From DATCVR01 sp036566745 (lineage in GTDB: Bacteria > Actinomycetota > Actinomycetes > Jiangellales > Jiangellaceae): DNA of 64,000 nt. Where the stretch lies: assembly GCA_036566745.1 (NCBI GenBank), contig DATCVR010000287.1, forward strand, positions 1-64,000, given 5' to 3'. Of this stretch, positions 25,584 to 34,432 are shown in pieces. Under the pieces are notes generated by a model. It was not told the origin of the DNA, ran no database searches, and saw only the letters and a program-made list of their open reading frames with translations. The first letter of the stretch is position 1. Each line of letters begins with the position of its first letter. The position numbers and the translations under genes are program-made.

Positions 25584-26420
25584 ATGTCCGAACTAGTCGG
25601 CGCGCTCGAAGCAGACCGCGCCCTGAAGGCCAAGCACCGGGCCATGTGGGCACTGGGCGACTATTCCGCCGTTGCCAGCGACGTCGTCGGGGCACTGGGC
25701 CCGATCCTGGTCGAGGCGACCAAGGTGGGACGTGGCGACCGGGTGCTGGACGTCGCGGCCGGCGCGGGCAGCGCGTCCATCCCCGCGGCGCGGACCGGCG
25801 CGAGCGTCGTGGCCAGCGACCTCACCCCCGAACTACTCGACAACGGGCGCCGTCAGGCCGAGGCGCTGGGCGTCGACGTCACCTGGCGCCAGGCCGACGC
25901 CGAGGCGCTGCCGTTCGCCGACGGCGAGTTCGACGCCGTGTTGTCGTGCATCGGCGTCATGTTCGCTCCGCACCACCAGGCCAGCGCCGACGAGCTGGTT
26001 CGCGTCTGCCGCCCGGGTGGAACCATCGGGCTGGTGAGCTGGACACCGGACGGATTCATCGGTCAGATGTTCGCGACGATGAAGCCGTACGCCCCTCCGC
26101 CTCCTCCCGGTTCCCAGCCACCACCGCTGTGGGGCCGCGAGGACCACGTCCGCGACCTGCTCGGCGACCGCGTGACGTCGGTGGATGCTCGTGTCCAGAA
26201 CCTGACGGTCGATCGTTTCGCCACGCCGGAGCAGTTCCGCGACTTCTTCAAAGCCTGCTACGGCCCGACCATCGCCGTGTACAAGAACATCGCCGACGAA
26301 CCCGAGCGGGTCGCCGCATTGGACCGCGAGCTGGCCGACCTCGCGCGGCGCCATGATCAGGGTGGCGGTGTCATTGACTGGGAGTACCTGCTGGTCACGG
26401 CAGACAAACACGGTGCATAG
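25584..26420 (+). CDS. Class I SAM-dependent methyltransferase
   Basis: This 278-residue protein has motif I VLDVAAGAGSASIPAARTGA (about 54-73), motif II Asp in VVASDLTPELL (about 75-85), QADAEALPFADGEFDAVLSC (motifs post-II to IV) and motif V RPGGTIGLVSW. The UbiE-like core ends near 160, with an insertion containing a proline run (PYAPPPPPGSQPPP) before a substrate domain. The methyl acceptor is unknown. The GNAT gene follows after 9 bases and may be cotranscribed. Confidence 0.85.
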   Translation: MSELVGALEADRALKAKHRAMWALGDYSAVASDVVGALGPILVEATKVGRGDRVLDVAAGAGSASIPAARTGASVVASDLTPELLDNGRRQAEALGVDVTWRQADAEALPFADGEFDAVLSCIGVMFAPHHQASADELVRVCRPGGTIGLVSWTPDGFIGQMFATMKPYAPPPPPGSQPPPLWGREDHVRDLLGDRVTSVDARVQNLTVDRFATPEQFRDFFKACYGPTIAVYKNIADEPERVAALDRELADLARRHDQGGGVIDWEYLLVTADKHGA

Positions 26421-26429
26421 CATCGGGGC

Positions 26430-26990
26430 ATGCCCGAACTCGAACGTCTGCGCCTCGACCATGCCCCGGCTCTTCGCGAGTTCGAGCTGGCGAATCGGGC
26501 CTACTTCGCCGCCTCGATTCCCGACCGTGGCGACGACTACTTCGCCTACTTCGACGCCAGGCACCGTGAACTGCTGGCGGAGCAGGCCGCTGGGTCGCAC
26601 GCCTTCCACGTCGTGGTGGGCGGCGGTGGGGAGGTGCTCGGTCGGGTCAATCTGATCGACGTGGCGGACGGCTCGGCGGAGCTCGGCTACCGGATCGCCG
26701 AGCATGCTGCCGGACGAGGGCTGGCGACGGCCGCCGTGCGTGAGGTGTGCGTCCTGGCCGCCGCGACGTACGGCCTGACCACCCTGCGCGCCGTCACGAC
26801 ACTCGACAACGCCGGCTCGCGAGCCGTTCTGGCCCACACCGGATTCGTGCCGACCGGCGAGCTCGACCTGGACGGCCGGCCCGGTCTCCGCTTCGTGCGC
26901 GACCTGCGCGACCTGCGCGACTTGCGCGACCTGCGCGACCTGCGCGACGTCGGCGACGCGACGGCGAGTCCCAGGACTCCGGCCCGGTAG
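26430..26990 (+). CDS. GNAT N-acetyltransferase (RimJ-like) with repeat-expanded C-terminus
   Basis: This 186-residue GNAT protein has VVVGGGGEVLGRVNLIDVAD, GSAELGYRIAEHAAGRGLAT (acetyl-CoA pyrophosphate loop RGLAT about 96-101), TLRAVTTLDNAGSRAVLAHT and GFVPTGELDLDG. That is the standard RimJ/RimL layout. After residue 156 the protein ends in six RDL/RDV repeats coded by a 9-base tandem repeat, with an unrelated tail. Acetylation of a protein N-terminus or small amine is likely; the substrate is unknown. Confidence 0.85.
   Translation: MPELERLRLDHAPALREFELANRAYFAASIPDRGDDYFAYFDARHRELLAEQAAGSHAFHVVVGGGGEVLGRVNLIDVADGSAELGYRIAEHAAGRGLATAAVREVCVLAAATYGLTTLRAVTTLDNAGSRAVLAHTGFVPTGELDLDGRPGLRFVRDLRDLRDLRDLRDLRDVGDATASPRTPAR
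26895..26948 (+). repeat. Six copies of 9-base repeat in GNAT 3' end
   Basis: Units related to CTGCGCGAC follow one another six times (GTG, CTG, CTG, TTG, CTG, CTG + CGCGAC) without interruption and encode RDL repeats. This is slippage-type expansion at the end of the coding frame. Confidence 0.8.
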
Positions 26991-27044
26991 GCGTCGCCCC
27001 GCCGGGCCGGATCGACGACTGGCTCAGCCCGAGTCCACGCTGGC

Positions 27045-28277
27045 TCAGGCCGGGTCGACGACCTGGCCGGCGAACATCACCGTCCCGCTCTCGCGGTGGC
27101 GGATGAGGTAGAGGAAGGGCTGGTCGGCCGCGACGATGAGCTCCGGCGTGGGCGGGCCGGACTCCCCGAACCCCACGGCAGTGGCGGCCGCCGCGACGGT
27201 GCCGCGCTCGTCGACCTCGATGTCAGCGGCGTGGACGGCCGCGTCGAGGAACGCATCGCCGGAAATGCCGGGATACGCGCCTGGCGCTGCACCGACATCG
27301 CTGAGCCAGTCGAGCAAGTCGATCTCGTGGTGGGTGGCCCATTTCGGCATGAGCAGCTCGTACGGCCGGGCGGTCAGCGTGGCGTCGAGCTGGGCCAGCA
27401 GGTCGGCGTCCAGGCGCTCTCGGAACTCGTCGAAGCGCCCCTCGTCGGGCACGATCACGAGCATCGAGTACTCGTCGCCGGCGTAGGGGAGCTCGGCGCT
27501 GACGAACCCGTCGCCGGCGCCGGCGCGGCCGTTCACACCGAGACTTCGCATGAATTCGACGTCGACCGTGGTGCCGTCGAGCCGGCTGAACGCGTCGTTG
27601 ACGGGCTCGTACTTGCCGAACGGTGTCTCCCAGCGGGCGTTGACGTAGAGGGTGTCGGTGAGGACGAGCGGCGTGCCGGGCTCGATGAACCCGGGCGCCA
27701 GGAGCTCGGGGATGAGGTCGGCGGTGTTCTCGCTGACCCAGTCGTTGATCACCTGGCGGCTGCCCTCGGGGTCGCCGCTCAGGTCGAGGGTCTCGGTATC
27801 AGCACCGTGTTCGGAGGCCAGCAGGTCGATCCATTCCTGGTCGGGGCGCGTGGTGACGTCCGGCCAGATGCGGTCGCCGATGGTGACCGTGACCTCGGGC
27901 GACTGGCTCGCGGCGATCGCCTGGTCGATGGCGTTCCAGGCCTGGTGAGCGGCGAGGCCCTCGGGCAGGCCGAAGGCCTTGTCGATCGCTGCACCGGTCG
28001 TGGCGTCGGCGGCGCCGCGGGCCATGAGCAGCGCATGGCCGATACTCACCGGGCTGAACACGATGTTGGCGTCGGCCGGCTGGGTCCGCCAGAGCGCGAA
28101 GCCGGCGTCGTTCAGACCCGTGGCCAGCTCGGCGACCGGCGCGGTCGGGTCGACCGGAGACCGCCGCACGTCGTCGCCTGGCGAGAGCGCCGCGGCCGCC
28201 GTGACAGGATCCGGGTCACCCGACCCGCACGCCGCGACGGCGAGCAGGGTGACCAGTGCGAATGCCTGGCGAAGCAT
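27045..28277 (-). CDS. Serpin-family protease inhibitor, lipoprotein
   Basis: This 410-residue protein has a lipoprotein signal (ALVTLLAVAAC, lipobox VAAC, Cys17). The serpin body includes NIVFSPVSIGHALLMARGAA, a TLYVNARWETPFGKYEPVND shutter/strand 3A segment, and LPYAGDEYSMLVIVPDE. The reactive-centre hinge EVDERGTVAAAATAVGF is intact with small residues, so the loop can insert and the protein is probably inhibitory. PFLYLIRHRESGTVMFAGQV closes the fold. The scissile bond lies near VGFGESGPP; the target protease cannot be deduced. It is membrane-anchored on the outer face. Confidence 0.9.
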   Translation of the reverse strand: MLRQAFALVTLLAVAACGSGDPDPVTAAAALSPGDDVRRSPVDPTAPVAELATGLNDAGFALWRTQPADANIVFSPVSIGHALLMARGAADATTGAAIDKAFGLPEGLAAHQAWNAIDQAIAASQSPEVTVTIGDRIWPDVTTRPDQEWIDLLASEHGADTETLDLSGDPEGSRQVINDWVSENTADLIPELLAPGFIEPGTPLVLTDTLYVNARWETPFGKYEPVNDAFSRLDGTTVDVEFMRSLGVNGRAGAGDGFVSAELPYAGDEYSMLVIVPDEGRFDEFRERLDADLLAQLDATLTARPYELLMPKWATHHEIDLLDWLSDVGAAPGAYPGISGDAFLDAAVHAADIEVDERGTVAAAATAVGFGESGPPTPELIVAADQPFLYLIRHRESGTVMFAGQVVDPA

Positions 28278-28829
28278 GCTCCTTGGACGCCGACCGCACC
28301 CGCGAGGTTCCCGGCTCGTTCGCGCTGGGACGAGCGTCCCGACATCGTCAGCGCTGGTGACGCCTGTGCCAGGGCTCGTACCTCATGTCCCAGGGATAGC
28401 CGTACAGGACGCCGACCCCTCCGGCCGAGTTCGTGCATCAGCGCCGAGTTCAGCCGCACGTACGCCGCGACTTCATCTTCGGTCAGCAGGCGATAGAAGC
28501 TGTCGACGTCGATGATGGCGAATCGATCGTTTCGCGCCTGTTCCGCTGCGCCCTTGGGAGCATGACGTGATCGAATTCTTCTCGTCCTCGGTAAAGGACC
28601 ATCCGGCGTTCACAGGCCCGGAATGATACGCGCCGTCGGAGCCAACGCGAGCGCGACCACGAGCGGGCGGCACGAAATCGTCCTGGAAAGTCGGCTGCAA
28701 GCAATCGATCGCTCGCGAACTTAATTTTCGGCGCTGGGTGATGTCACATCGGCGGCGGAATCGGCACCTCCAGTTTCCAACGCGGCCGTGTCTCGCCACG
28801 CCCTTCAACCCTATGACTGGAGTTGCACG
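28278..28829. other. Intergenic stretch with a broken minus-strand ORF
   Basis: On the minus strand between about 28570 and 28345 a protein-like reading runs AEQARNDRFAIIDVDSFYRL, LTEDEVAAYVRLNSALMHEL, then after a +1 shift GVGVLYGYPWDMRYEPWH. It has no good start and needs at least one frameshift, so I read it as a decayed gene. The EPWH at its end recalls M15 peptidases, but the rest does not support that. The serpin promoter should lie in the left part. Confidence 0.35.
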
Positions 28830-29057
28830 ATGGTCTGGATACTCGTCCTCGGTGCCACGGCGATCGCCGCCGTGGTGATCGTGAGACGCGCGATGCGCAA
28901 GAGCGCTTCCGCGAATCGCCTCGTCGACCACCGCGCCGAGACCATCGTCCAGACCGGCACCTCGGTCGGTGGAATACGTATCCGGGCTTTCCACGCGCCG
29001 TCGGCCGCGGCGCGCCGAGGGTCGACTCGCCGGGACACCGCCACGCCCGAGGAATGA
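28830..29057 (+). CDS. Small single-TM protein
   Basis: The 75-residue protein begins with one membrane helix (MVWILVLGATAIAAVVIVRR) followed by a basic, Ser/Thr/Arg-rich tail. ATG 28830 has GGAG at 8 bases. It would sit in the membrane with a cytoplasmic tail. The family is unknown. Confidence 0.5.
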   Translation: MVWILVLGATAIAAVVIVRRAMRKSASANRLVDHRAETIVQTGTSVGGIRIRAFHAPSAAARRGSTRRDTATPEE

Positions 29058-29162
29058 CCGGCTACTCCCGCTCTCGATCGCCCCGCTGATCCGGCGAGTG
29101 ACTGCCATCTGAGCCTGCCGGCTGGGCATCGGACGTGATCATGATCGATAGGCTTCCGCGGC

Positions 29163-30206
29163 ATGCGAGAGACCATCACTGTCGGGGTCGGGGTCGGGGT
29201 CGGGGTCGTGGGCGTCGGAGTCGCGGGACGAGCGCACCTCGACGCGTTGCGGTCGAGTTCGTGGGCGCGAGCGACGATCGTCGTCGACCCGGACGCCGAA
29301 CGCCTCCGTCACGTGCTCGATGACGCCCAGGGCGAGTCGCTGGTCAGTGCGTCGTGGGAGTCCTTGCTGGCGTCGGACGTCGAGTGCGTCGTCATCGCCG
29401 TGCCTCCGGAGCTGCACGAGCGACTCACCATCGAGGCACTGGCCGCGGGGAAGCACGTGGTGTGCGAGAAGCCGCTGGCACCCGACGTCGCAGCGTGCAC
29501 TCGGATGATCGACGCCGCTCACCGGCACGAGCGCGTTCTGCTGCCGGTGCACAACCGGATCTACATGAGCGACGTGGAAGCGGTTCGTGCTCTCGTGAGC
29601 GACGGCAGCATCGGTGAGCCCTTCCTGGTCGAGTCCCACGGCATCGAAGGGCCTGAGCTGCTCGACCGGATCCCGTGGCTGCGAACCGACCCCGGCGCCG
29701 GCGTGCTGCGATCCCAGGCCATCCATCCGGCCTACGTCGTGCAGTCGCTGTTCGGTGAGGTCGAATGGGTCAGCGCGGCGGTCAGCCCCCGACACGTCCA
29801 AGGCGTGGCCGGCGAGGAGACCGCGCTGGTGACGATGCAGCTCACGTCAGGGGTCATGGCGCACCTGACGGCGACGTTCGGTCTGGGCCGCGGACCCAGC
29901 GACCACTCCTTCACGGTGTACGGCAGCGCCGGATACGTCCGGACGACCTGGCGCGGCGGCCGGTCGGAACGGGTGGTCGCTGCCGTCGGCGCGCAAGCCG
30001 CCGACGAGCCGGTCGAGGTCGAGCTCCCGGACGCGGGAGGGCCGCCGGCCGGGTTCCGCAGGATGTGGGACGACTACGGCGAGGCCATCCGGACCGGACG
30101 GCCGGCACGCGTCACGGCCGCCGACGGACGTGCGGCGGTCGAGCTGGTGACAGCAGCACATCGATCCGCGCACGAGGCCGGCCGCCGGGTCTCCTTTCCG
30201 TTTTGA
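29163..30206 (+). CDS. Gfo/Idh/MocA-family oxidoreductase
   Basis: This 347-residue protein has an N-terminal Rossmann fold (GVGVAGRAHLDAL), an Asp for NAD at VVDPD, the CEKPLA motif (about 101-106) that carries the catalytic Lys, and a C-terminal beta-sheet domain with GPELLDRIPWLRTDPGAGVL and a His region SQAIHPAYVVQSLFG. These are the normal family features; a sugar or inositol-like substrate and NAD(P) are expected. The first strand is preceded by an unusual GVGVGVGV run coded by a GGGGTC repeat. It is monocistronic. Confidence 0.9.
   Translation: MRETITVGVGVGVGVVGVGVAGRAHLDALRSSSWARATIVVDPDAERLRHVLDDAQGESLVSASWESLLASDVECVVIAVPPELHERLTIEALAAGKHVVCEKPLAPDVAACTRMIDAAHRHERVLLPVHNRIYMSDVEAVRALVSDGSIGEPFLVESHGIEGPELLDRIPWLRTDPGAGVLRSQAIHPAYVVQSLFGEVEWVSAAVSPRHVQGVAGEETALVTMQLTSGVMAHLTATFGLGRGPSDHSFTVYGSAGYVRTTWRGGRSERVVAAVGAQAADEPVEVELPDAGGPPAGFRRMWDDYGEAIRTGRPARVTAADGRAAVELVTAAHRSAHEAGRRVSFPF
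29184..29207 (+). repeat. GGGGTC tandem repeat in oxidoreductase start
   Basis: Four uninterrupted GGGGTC units encode alternating Gly-Val just before the Rossmann GxGxxG. The run is in frame, so copy-number change in single units keeps the frame and alters the length of the first strand. Confidence 0.8.
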
Positions 30207-30529
30207 CCCGTCGAAACGCTATTCATGCGAGGCATGAGCCGAGAACGAACTGTACCCGCGAGTGGAGCTCGTGGATTGTTGTGTAACCAACGCTCACCTG
30301 GCATTCGACCTCTATCGAGGGCGCGATTCCGTCACTTGAGCTGCCACATAGAGCGTCACGTCTCGGTCGAAGGCGCTCTTCTCAATTCTCCTGTCGAGAG
30401 CTGCAGCACAAGTGTGGGCTGTGGGTCCATGGTGCGCGGATCAGGCAGTGGTTCAACGACAAGATCGAAGCGATCCTCGCGGACTACATGACCGTGAAGC
30501 AGACGCGACGGGGGCGACCTCCGGGCGCA
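30207..30529. other. Intergenic stretch with an unidentified ORF fragment
   Basis: A plus-strand reading around 30390-30525 (QHKCGLWVHGARIRQWFNDK then IEAILADYMTVKQTRRGRPP) looks like the end of a real protein, but it has no start and runs on into the antisense of the next gene. I do not identify it. Nothing else is seen. Confidence 0.3.
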
Positions 30530-31924
30530 CTAGGACGAGGTGTCCGCGCGTCGGTCACCGATCGTGGGTTCGGCCCCCGCGTCTCCGTCGTCGAAGCGGC
30601 CCAGGACATGGCCGAGGGCGCGGTCCAGCCCAGGGTGGCGGAACTGATGACCGACCCCGGACAAGCGGGCCGGACGCACCCGCTGGCTCGCCTCGGCGAG
30701 TTCGCCGGCGCCTTGCCCGCCGAGGACGATCCGGGGCCCGAACCGCGGGACCGGCACCAGGGCTGGCCGATGGAGAACGCGGGCGAGGACTCGTGCGTAG
30801 TCGGCGTTGCGCACCGGCTCGGGTGCCACGGCGTTGATCGGGCCGTCGAGGGTGTCGTCGACGAGTGCCCGCAGGTAGACGTCGAGGAGATCGTCGATGC
30901 CGATCCAGGAGGTCCACTGCCGACCGTCGCCGATCCTGCCGCCGAGCCCCAGCAGGAACATTGGGTAGAACAGCCGCAAGGCCCCGCCGCGTGGCGTCTG
31001 CACGATTCCGGTCCGGACATTGACCATGCGCAGGCCGGCGTCGAGTGCGGGCACGGCGGCGGCCTCCCAGTCGGCCACCACGTCGGCCAGGAACCCCTCG
31101 CCGCGCTCGCTCGACTCGGTCAGGATCTCGTCGCCCCGGTCCGGGCCGTAGATGCCGATCGCCGAGGCGGAGACGAAGGACCTCACGCCGTCCGTTCGGG
31201 CCGCCAGTTCGGCCAGGCGCCGTGTCGGACCGATCCGGCCGTCCCGGACGGCCCGGCGATGACGGGCCGTGAACCGTCCGGCGATCGAGGCGCCGGCCAG
31301 GTGGACAACGGCATCGACGCTGGTCAGGAGGTCCGGATCGGGCCGGTCGGGGTCCCACAACCGCTCGTCCGGCGCCCGTGGCGGCTGTCTGACCAGCCGG
31401 ACGACGCGGTGGCCGCCGGTGGACAGGAACGCCGTCAGCGCACGGCCGACCAGGCCGGTGGCGCCGGTCATCGCGACCGTCAGCGGATCGGGGCGGATGC
31501 GGCGCGACCTGGCGTGAGCGGCGAGGTCGTCGGCGAGTTGCTGGTGGCGGTAGCGCATGAGCGGTCGGAGGATCGAGGGCGGCACCGCTGTCTCGATGCG
31601 ATCGATCACCCGGGTCGTGTCGGCCGTGACGGCCTCGAACTCGTGGACGTGTCGCCAGGGCATCACGGTGCGCAGGGGGAACGACGCGAGTTCGTCCACG
31701 AACCGCCGCCGCGGCCGATATCCGTCGGGCTGATGCTCGGCGACCCAGCCCAAGCCCGGCACAACGGTGAGGACCGCCCGTCCGTCCCGCAGCGAGGCGG
31801 CCTCACTGCTGACCCGCACCGGTTGCCAGGGCGGCGTGAGCCGGTGGATCGCGCCCGGACGCTCGAACCACGCGAACACCTCGTCCAGCGGGGCTTCGAC
31901 CACCTGCGACGACACGATCCCCAT
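30530..31924 (-). CDS. TIGR01777-family epimerase with SRPBCC N-terminal domain
   Basis: The 464-residue protein has an SRPBCC domain (residues 1-145; VSSQVVEAPLDEVFAWFERP, MPWRHVHEFEAV) fused to an NAD(P)-binding epimerase domain (MTGATGLVGRALTAFLSTGG, about 153-172). VVHLAGASIAGRFTARHRRA and SASAIGIYGPDRGDEILTES mark the TIGR01777/YfcH-SulA group. The last 100 residues form the usual C-terminal cap. Such fusions are typical of Actinomycetota. The substrate is unknown. Confidence 0.88.
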   Translation of the reverse strand: MGIVSSQVVEAPLDEVFAWFERPGAIHRLTPPWQPVRVSSEAASLRDGRAVLTVVPGLGWVAEHQPDGYRPRRRFVDELASFPLRTVMPWRHVHEFEAVTADTTRVIDRIETAVPPSILRPLMRYRHQQLADDLAAHARSRRIRPDPLTVAMTGATGLVGRALTAFLSTGGHRVVRLVRQPPRAPDERLWDPDRPDPDLLTSVDAVVHLAGASIAGRFTARHRRAVRDGRIGPTRRLAELAARTDGVRSFVSASAIGIYGPDRGDEILTESSERGEGFLADVVADWEAAAVPALDAGLRMVNVRTGIVQTPRGGALRLFYPMFLLGLGGRIGDGRQWTSWIGIDDLLDVYLRALVDDTLDGPINAVAPEPVRNADYARVLARVLHRPALVPVPRFGPRIVLGGQGAGELAEASQRVRPARLSGVGHQFRHPGLDRALGHVLGRFDDGDAGAEPTIGDRRADTSS

Positions 31925-32121
31925 CAGGTGGCTCCTCGGGGTGGACGGACGCCGGCCGCGCGACTCCGGCCGCCGTTGGGCGGCGCCGGGCGCCGCTCAC
32001 GTCCCCTCACGGTACCCAGCAGCGGGCCGAGCAAGCGCGACTACCGACAACGGGCCGTTTACCGTCGCGACTCCGGGTTACTGTGCAGGCACGGACATCC
32101 GGCGCGACGAAGGAGCTTCCG

Positions 32122-32535
32122 ATGGCCTCCCTCCTCAACCCCTACATCAGCTTTCCTGGCACCGCGCGGGAGGCCATGGAGTTCTACAAGAGCGTGTTCG
32201 GCGGCGAACTGACGCTGAACACCTACGGTGAGTACGGCGCGCAGGACGCCCCGGAAGCCGGCAACATCATGCACGGCCAGCTCGAGTCCTCCTCCGGGTT
32301 CACCCTGATGGGCGCTGACACCCCTCCGGGGACGGAGTACAGCCCCGGGAACAACGTCGTGGTGAGCCTGAGCGGTGACGACATGGACGAGCTGCACGGC
32401 TACTGGCAGAAGCTCTCCGAGGGCGGCACTGTCTCGGTCCCCCTGGAGAAGCAGATGTGGGGCGACGAGTACGGCGCCTGCAATGACCGTTTCGGGACCT
32501 CGTGGATGGTCAACATCGCTCTTCCCAAGGACTGA
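32122..32535 (+). CDS. PhnB-like VOC-family protein
   Basis: This 137-residue protein starts LLNPYISFPGTAREAMEFYK, continues SVFGGELTLNTYGEYG and contains GADTPPGTEYSPGNNVVVSL and the DRFGTSWMVNI ending. This is the PhnB-like branch of the VOC fold (3-demethylubiquinone methyltransferase-like fold, but with no methyltransferase). ATG 32122 follows AAGGAG at a good distance. It is monocistronic. Ligand unknown. Confidence 0.88.
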   Translation: MASLLNPYISFPGTAREAMEFYKSVFGGELTLNTYGEYGAQDAPEAGNIMHGQLESSSGFTLMGADTPPGTEYSPGNNVVVSLSGDDMDELHGYWQKLSEGGTVSVPLEKQMWGDEYGACNDRFGTSWMVNIALPKD

Positions 32536-32955
32536 CCGCGCGTCCATCACTCCGACGACGCTCGTGAGCCCTGCCTCGAGCGTGGCAGTCAGGGCATCGA
32601 GTACGCGTCGTGGGTCGGGTCAGCCGATGATCCTCTGTCACGGGCCAGCACCCTGGGATCGCGCGGCAGGTGAAACGGCGCGGCGAGTTCGCCACAGGTC
32701 GAGCATCAGCTCACCTTGGGGCGGCATCGAGAATGTTCGCTTGTCCTGACGAATGTTCAGCGGGCAGCCTGTTCATGTCAGCCGGGCAATGACGTGGCTT
32801 CGGCAGGATCAATGGGAGTTGGATGACCCGAAGGGGGTCGGGAGGCCTCCGTCCCCACAGCGCGACCACATCGGCAGCGTCGCGGCGTCAACCCACCCGC
32901 GTCGGTCGGCGTCTCTCAGGCATGACACCCACGTGACATCCGAGGGGGGATCGTC
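32536..32955. other. Intergenic stretch with possible hydrolase fragment
   Basis: Around 32600-32675 a plus-strand reading STRRGSGQPMILCHGPAPWD resembles the N-terminal strand and oxyanion loop of alpha/beta hydrolases (GSGxPxxLxHGGPGxWD) but continues into nonsense. It may be a remnant. The remainder holds the upstream region of the AMIN-like gene (GAGGGGGG ribosome site at 32942-32949) and no other gene. Confidence 0.35.
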
Positions 32956-33498
32956 ATGAGACGCATCATCATTGTCCTGGGCGCGTTGCTGGTCGTGGTC
33001 CTGAGCCTGCTGGCCGCGCCGACCGCATCGGCGGGGCCGTACTGCGGGATCCGCTGGGGCTCGCTGCCCGAGCGGGCGAGCGCTACCGACACCGCACCGC
33101 TGGTCGACGTCCGGGCCGGCCGGCACGCCTGCTTCGATCGGCTCGTCCTCGACGTCGCCGGCGACGCCGACGGGTACTCCGTGCGCTATGTCTCCACCGT
33201 GACGATGGACGGATCGGGCCTGGCCGTGCCGCTCCGTGGTGGCGCCGACCTCGAGGTGGTCGCGGTCGCTCCGGCCTACGATCAAAACGGCAGCCTCACC
33301 TACCGGCCGGCGAACACGCGCGAGCTCGTCTCCGTGTCCGGCTGGCGCACGTTCCGCCAGGTCGCCTGGGCCGGGAGCTTCGAGGGCCAGACCACCATCG
33401 GTCTCGGGGTGCGGGCCCGGCTGCCGTTCCGGGTCTTCACCCTGGACGGCCCTGGCGACGGCTCGCGGCTCGTGATCGACGTCGCCCATCGGTGGTGA
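32956..33498 (+). CDS. Secreted AMIN-like domain protein
   Basis: This 180-residue protein has a Sec signal (RRIIIVLGALLVVVLSLLAA then PTASAG, cleavage about residue 26). The mature beta-sandwich domain contains RAGRHACFDRLVLDVAGDAD, GYSVRYVSTVTMDGSG and GTTIGLGVRARLPFRV. The pattern G-x-H-x-C-F-D-R-x-V-x-D matches the AMIN-like domain family of secreted actinobacterial proteins. By analogy with AMIN domains it may bind the cell wall; this is not proven for the family. Confidence 0.75.
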   Translation: MRRIIIVLGALLVVVLSLLAAPTASAGPYCGIRWGSLPERASATDTAPLVDVRAGRHACFDRLVLDVAGDADGYSVRYVSTVTMDGSGLAVPLRGGADLEVVAVAPAYDQNGSLTYRPANTRELVSVSGWRTFRQVAWAGSFEGQTTIGLGVRARLPFRVFTLDGPGDGSRLVIDVAHRW

Positions 33499-33625
33499 TC
33501 ACGGCCACCGCGTGACCACTCCGGAAAGTTCTTCGACGTCGGTGTCGATCGGGGTGCAGCTCACTCGTAGAGGACATGACGCGCCACACCGGCCCCGGTG
33601 CGGCCACCCCCACCAGGAGGCAGTC

Positions 33626-34342
33626 ATGACCGCCCCGATCGACACCGCAGACAGCACGGTGGCTCGCGACGAGTGCGACCCGGCCACCCGCGTCACCAAG
33701 TCGCTGCTCGGCTACGGCATCATCTCCGGACCGCTGTACATCGTCGTATCGCTGGCCCAGGCCGTGAGCCGCGACGGTTTCGACCTGGCCCGCCACCAGT
33801 GGAGCCTGCTGGCCAACGGCGCTCACGGCTGGATCCAGGTCGTCAATTTCGTCGTCACCGGCGTGATGACCATCGCGGGTGCCGTCGGGCTGGCGCGGGC
33901 GTTGCGGCCGGGTCGCGTTGCCACGTGGGGGCCACGCCTGATCGGAGTGTTCGGCGCGGGCGTCGTGGCCGCCGGGATCTTCCGGCCCGACCCGGCGCTG
34001 GGCTTCCCGGTCGGCACCCCCGACGGACCTCCGGCCATGGTCACCCTGCACGGCACCCTGCACTTCGTGGCGGCCGGCGTCGCCTTCGGCTGCCTGGCCG
34101 CAGCCTGCTTCGTTCTCGCCCGCCGGTTCAGCGCCGAGGGCCGCCGCGGCTGGACGGTGTCGTCGCGCCTGGTCGGAGGCGTGTTCCTGGCCGGTTTCGC
34201 GGCCATCGCCTCCACTGCGGGCAGCGTCGCGGCGAACATCGTGTTCATCGTGGCGGTCGTCGCCGTCTACGTCTGGACCTCGGCGATCGCGGCCGACCGG
34301 AACCGACGTCTCGGCCACACCGCCTCCGTTCCGGCATCCTGA
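33626..34342 (+). CDS. DUF998-family membrane protein
   Basis: This 238-residue protein has six predicted membrane helices beginning at SLLGYGIISGPLYIVVSLAQ. FDLARHQWSLLANGAHGWIQ (the conserved DxxxHxxSxLxxGxxGWIQ of DUF998) follows, and FRPDPALGFPVGTPDGPP lies between helices 3 and 4. Function of the family is unknown. ATG 33626 is preceded by AGGAGG. It lies just upstream of a YciI-ECF42 pair on the same strand and is often found with them, so coregulation is possible. Confidence 0.8.
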   Translation: MTAPIDTADSTVARDECDPATRVTKSLLGYGIISGPLYIVVSLAQAVSRDGFDLARHQWSLLANGAHGWIQVVNFVVTGVMTIAGAVGLARALRPGRVATWGPRLIGVFGAGVVAAGIFRPDPALGFPVGTPDGPPAMVTLHGTLHFVAAGVAFGCLAAACFVLARRFSAEGRRGWTVSSRLVGGVFLAGFAAIASTAGSVAANIVFIVAVVAVYVWTSAIAADRNRRLGHTASVPAS

Positions 34343-34432
34343 CCGCGACGCCGCACCGAACAGCGGCTCCGAATCCGCTCCGCCCGATCCGCTCTGCCTC
34401 ATCCGACGTCACTCATCCGAAGGAGAACGACC

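Noticed and set aside
28345..28570. M15 (VanY-type) peptidase remnant based on EPWH
   Set aside because: Only one four-residue motif fits and the reading needs a frameshift; kept as unidentified.
30488..32212. Plus-strand frame of 574 codons antisense to the TIGR01777 gene
   Set aside because: No motif and shadow composition; the minus strand shows an SRPBCC-epimerase fusion.
32600..32675. Alpha/beta hydrolase gene
   Set aside because: Only the first strand and a damaged HG loop are present, so it is at most a small fragment.
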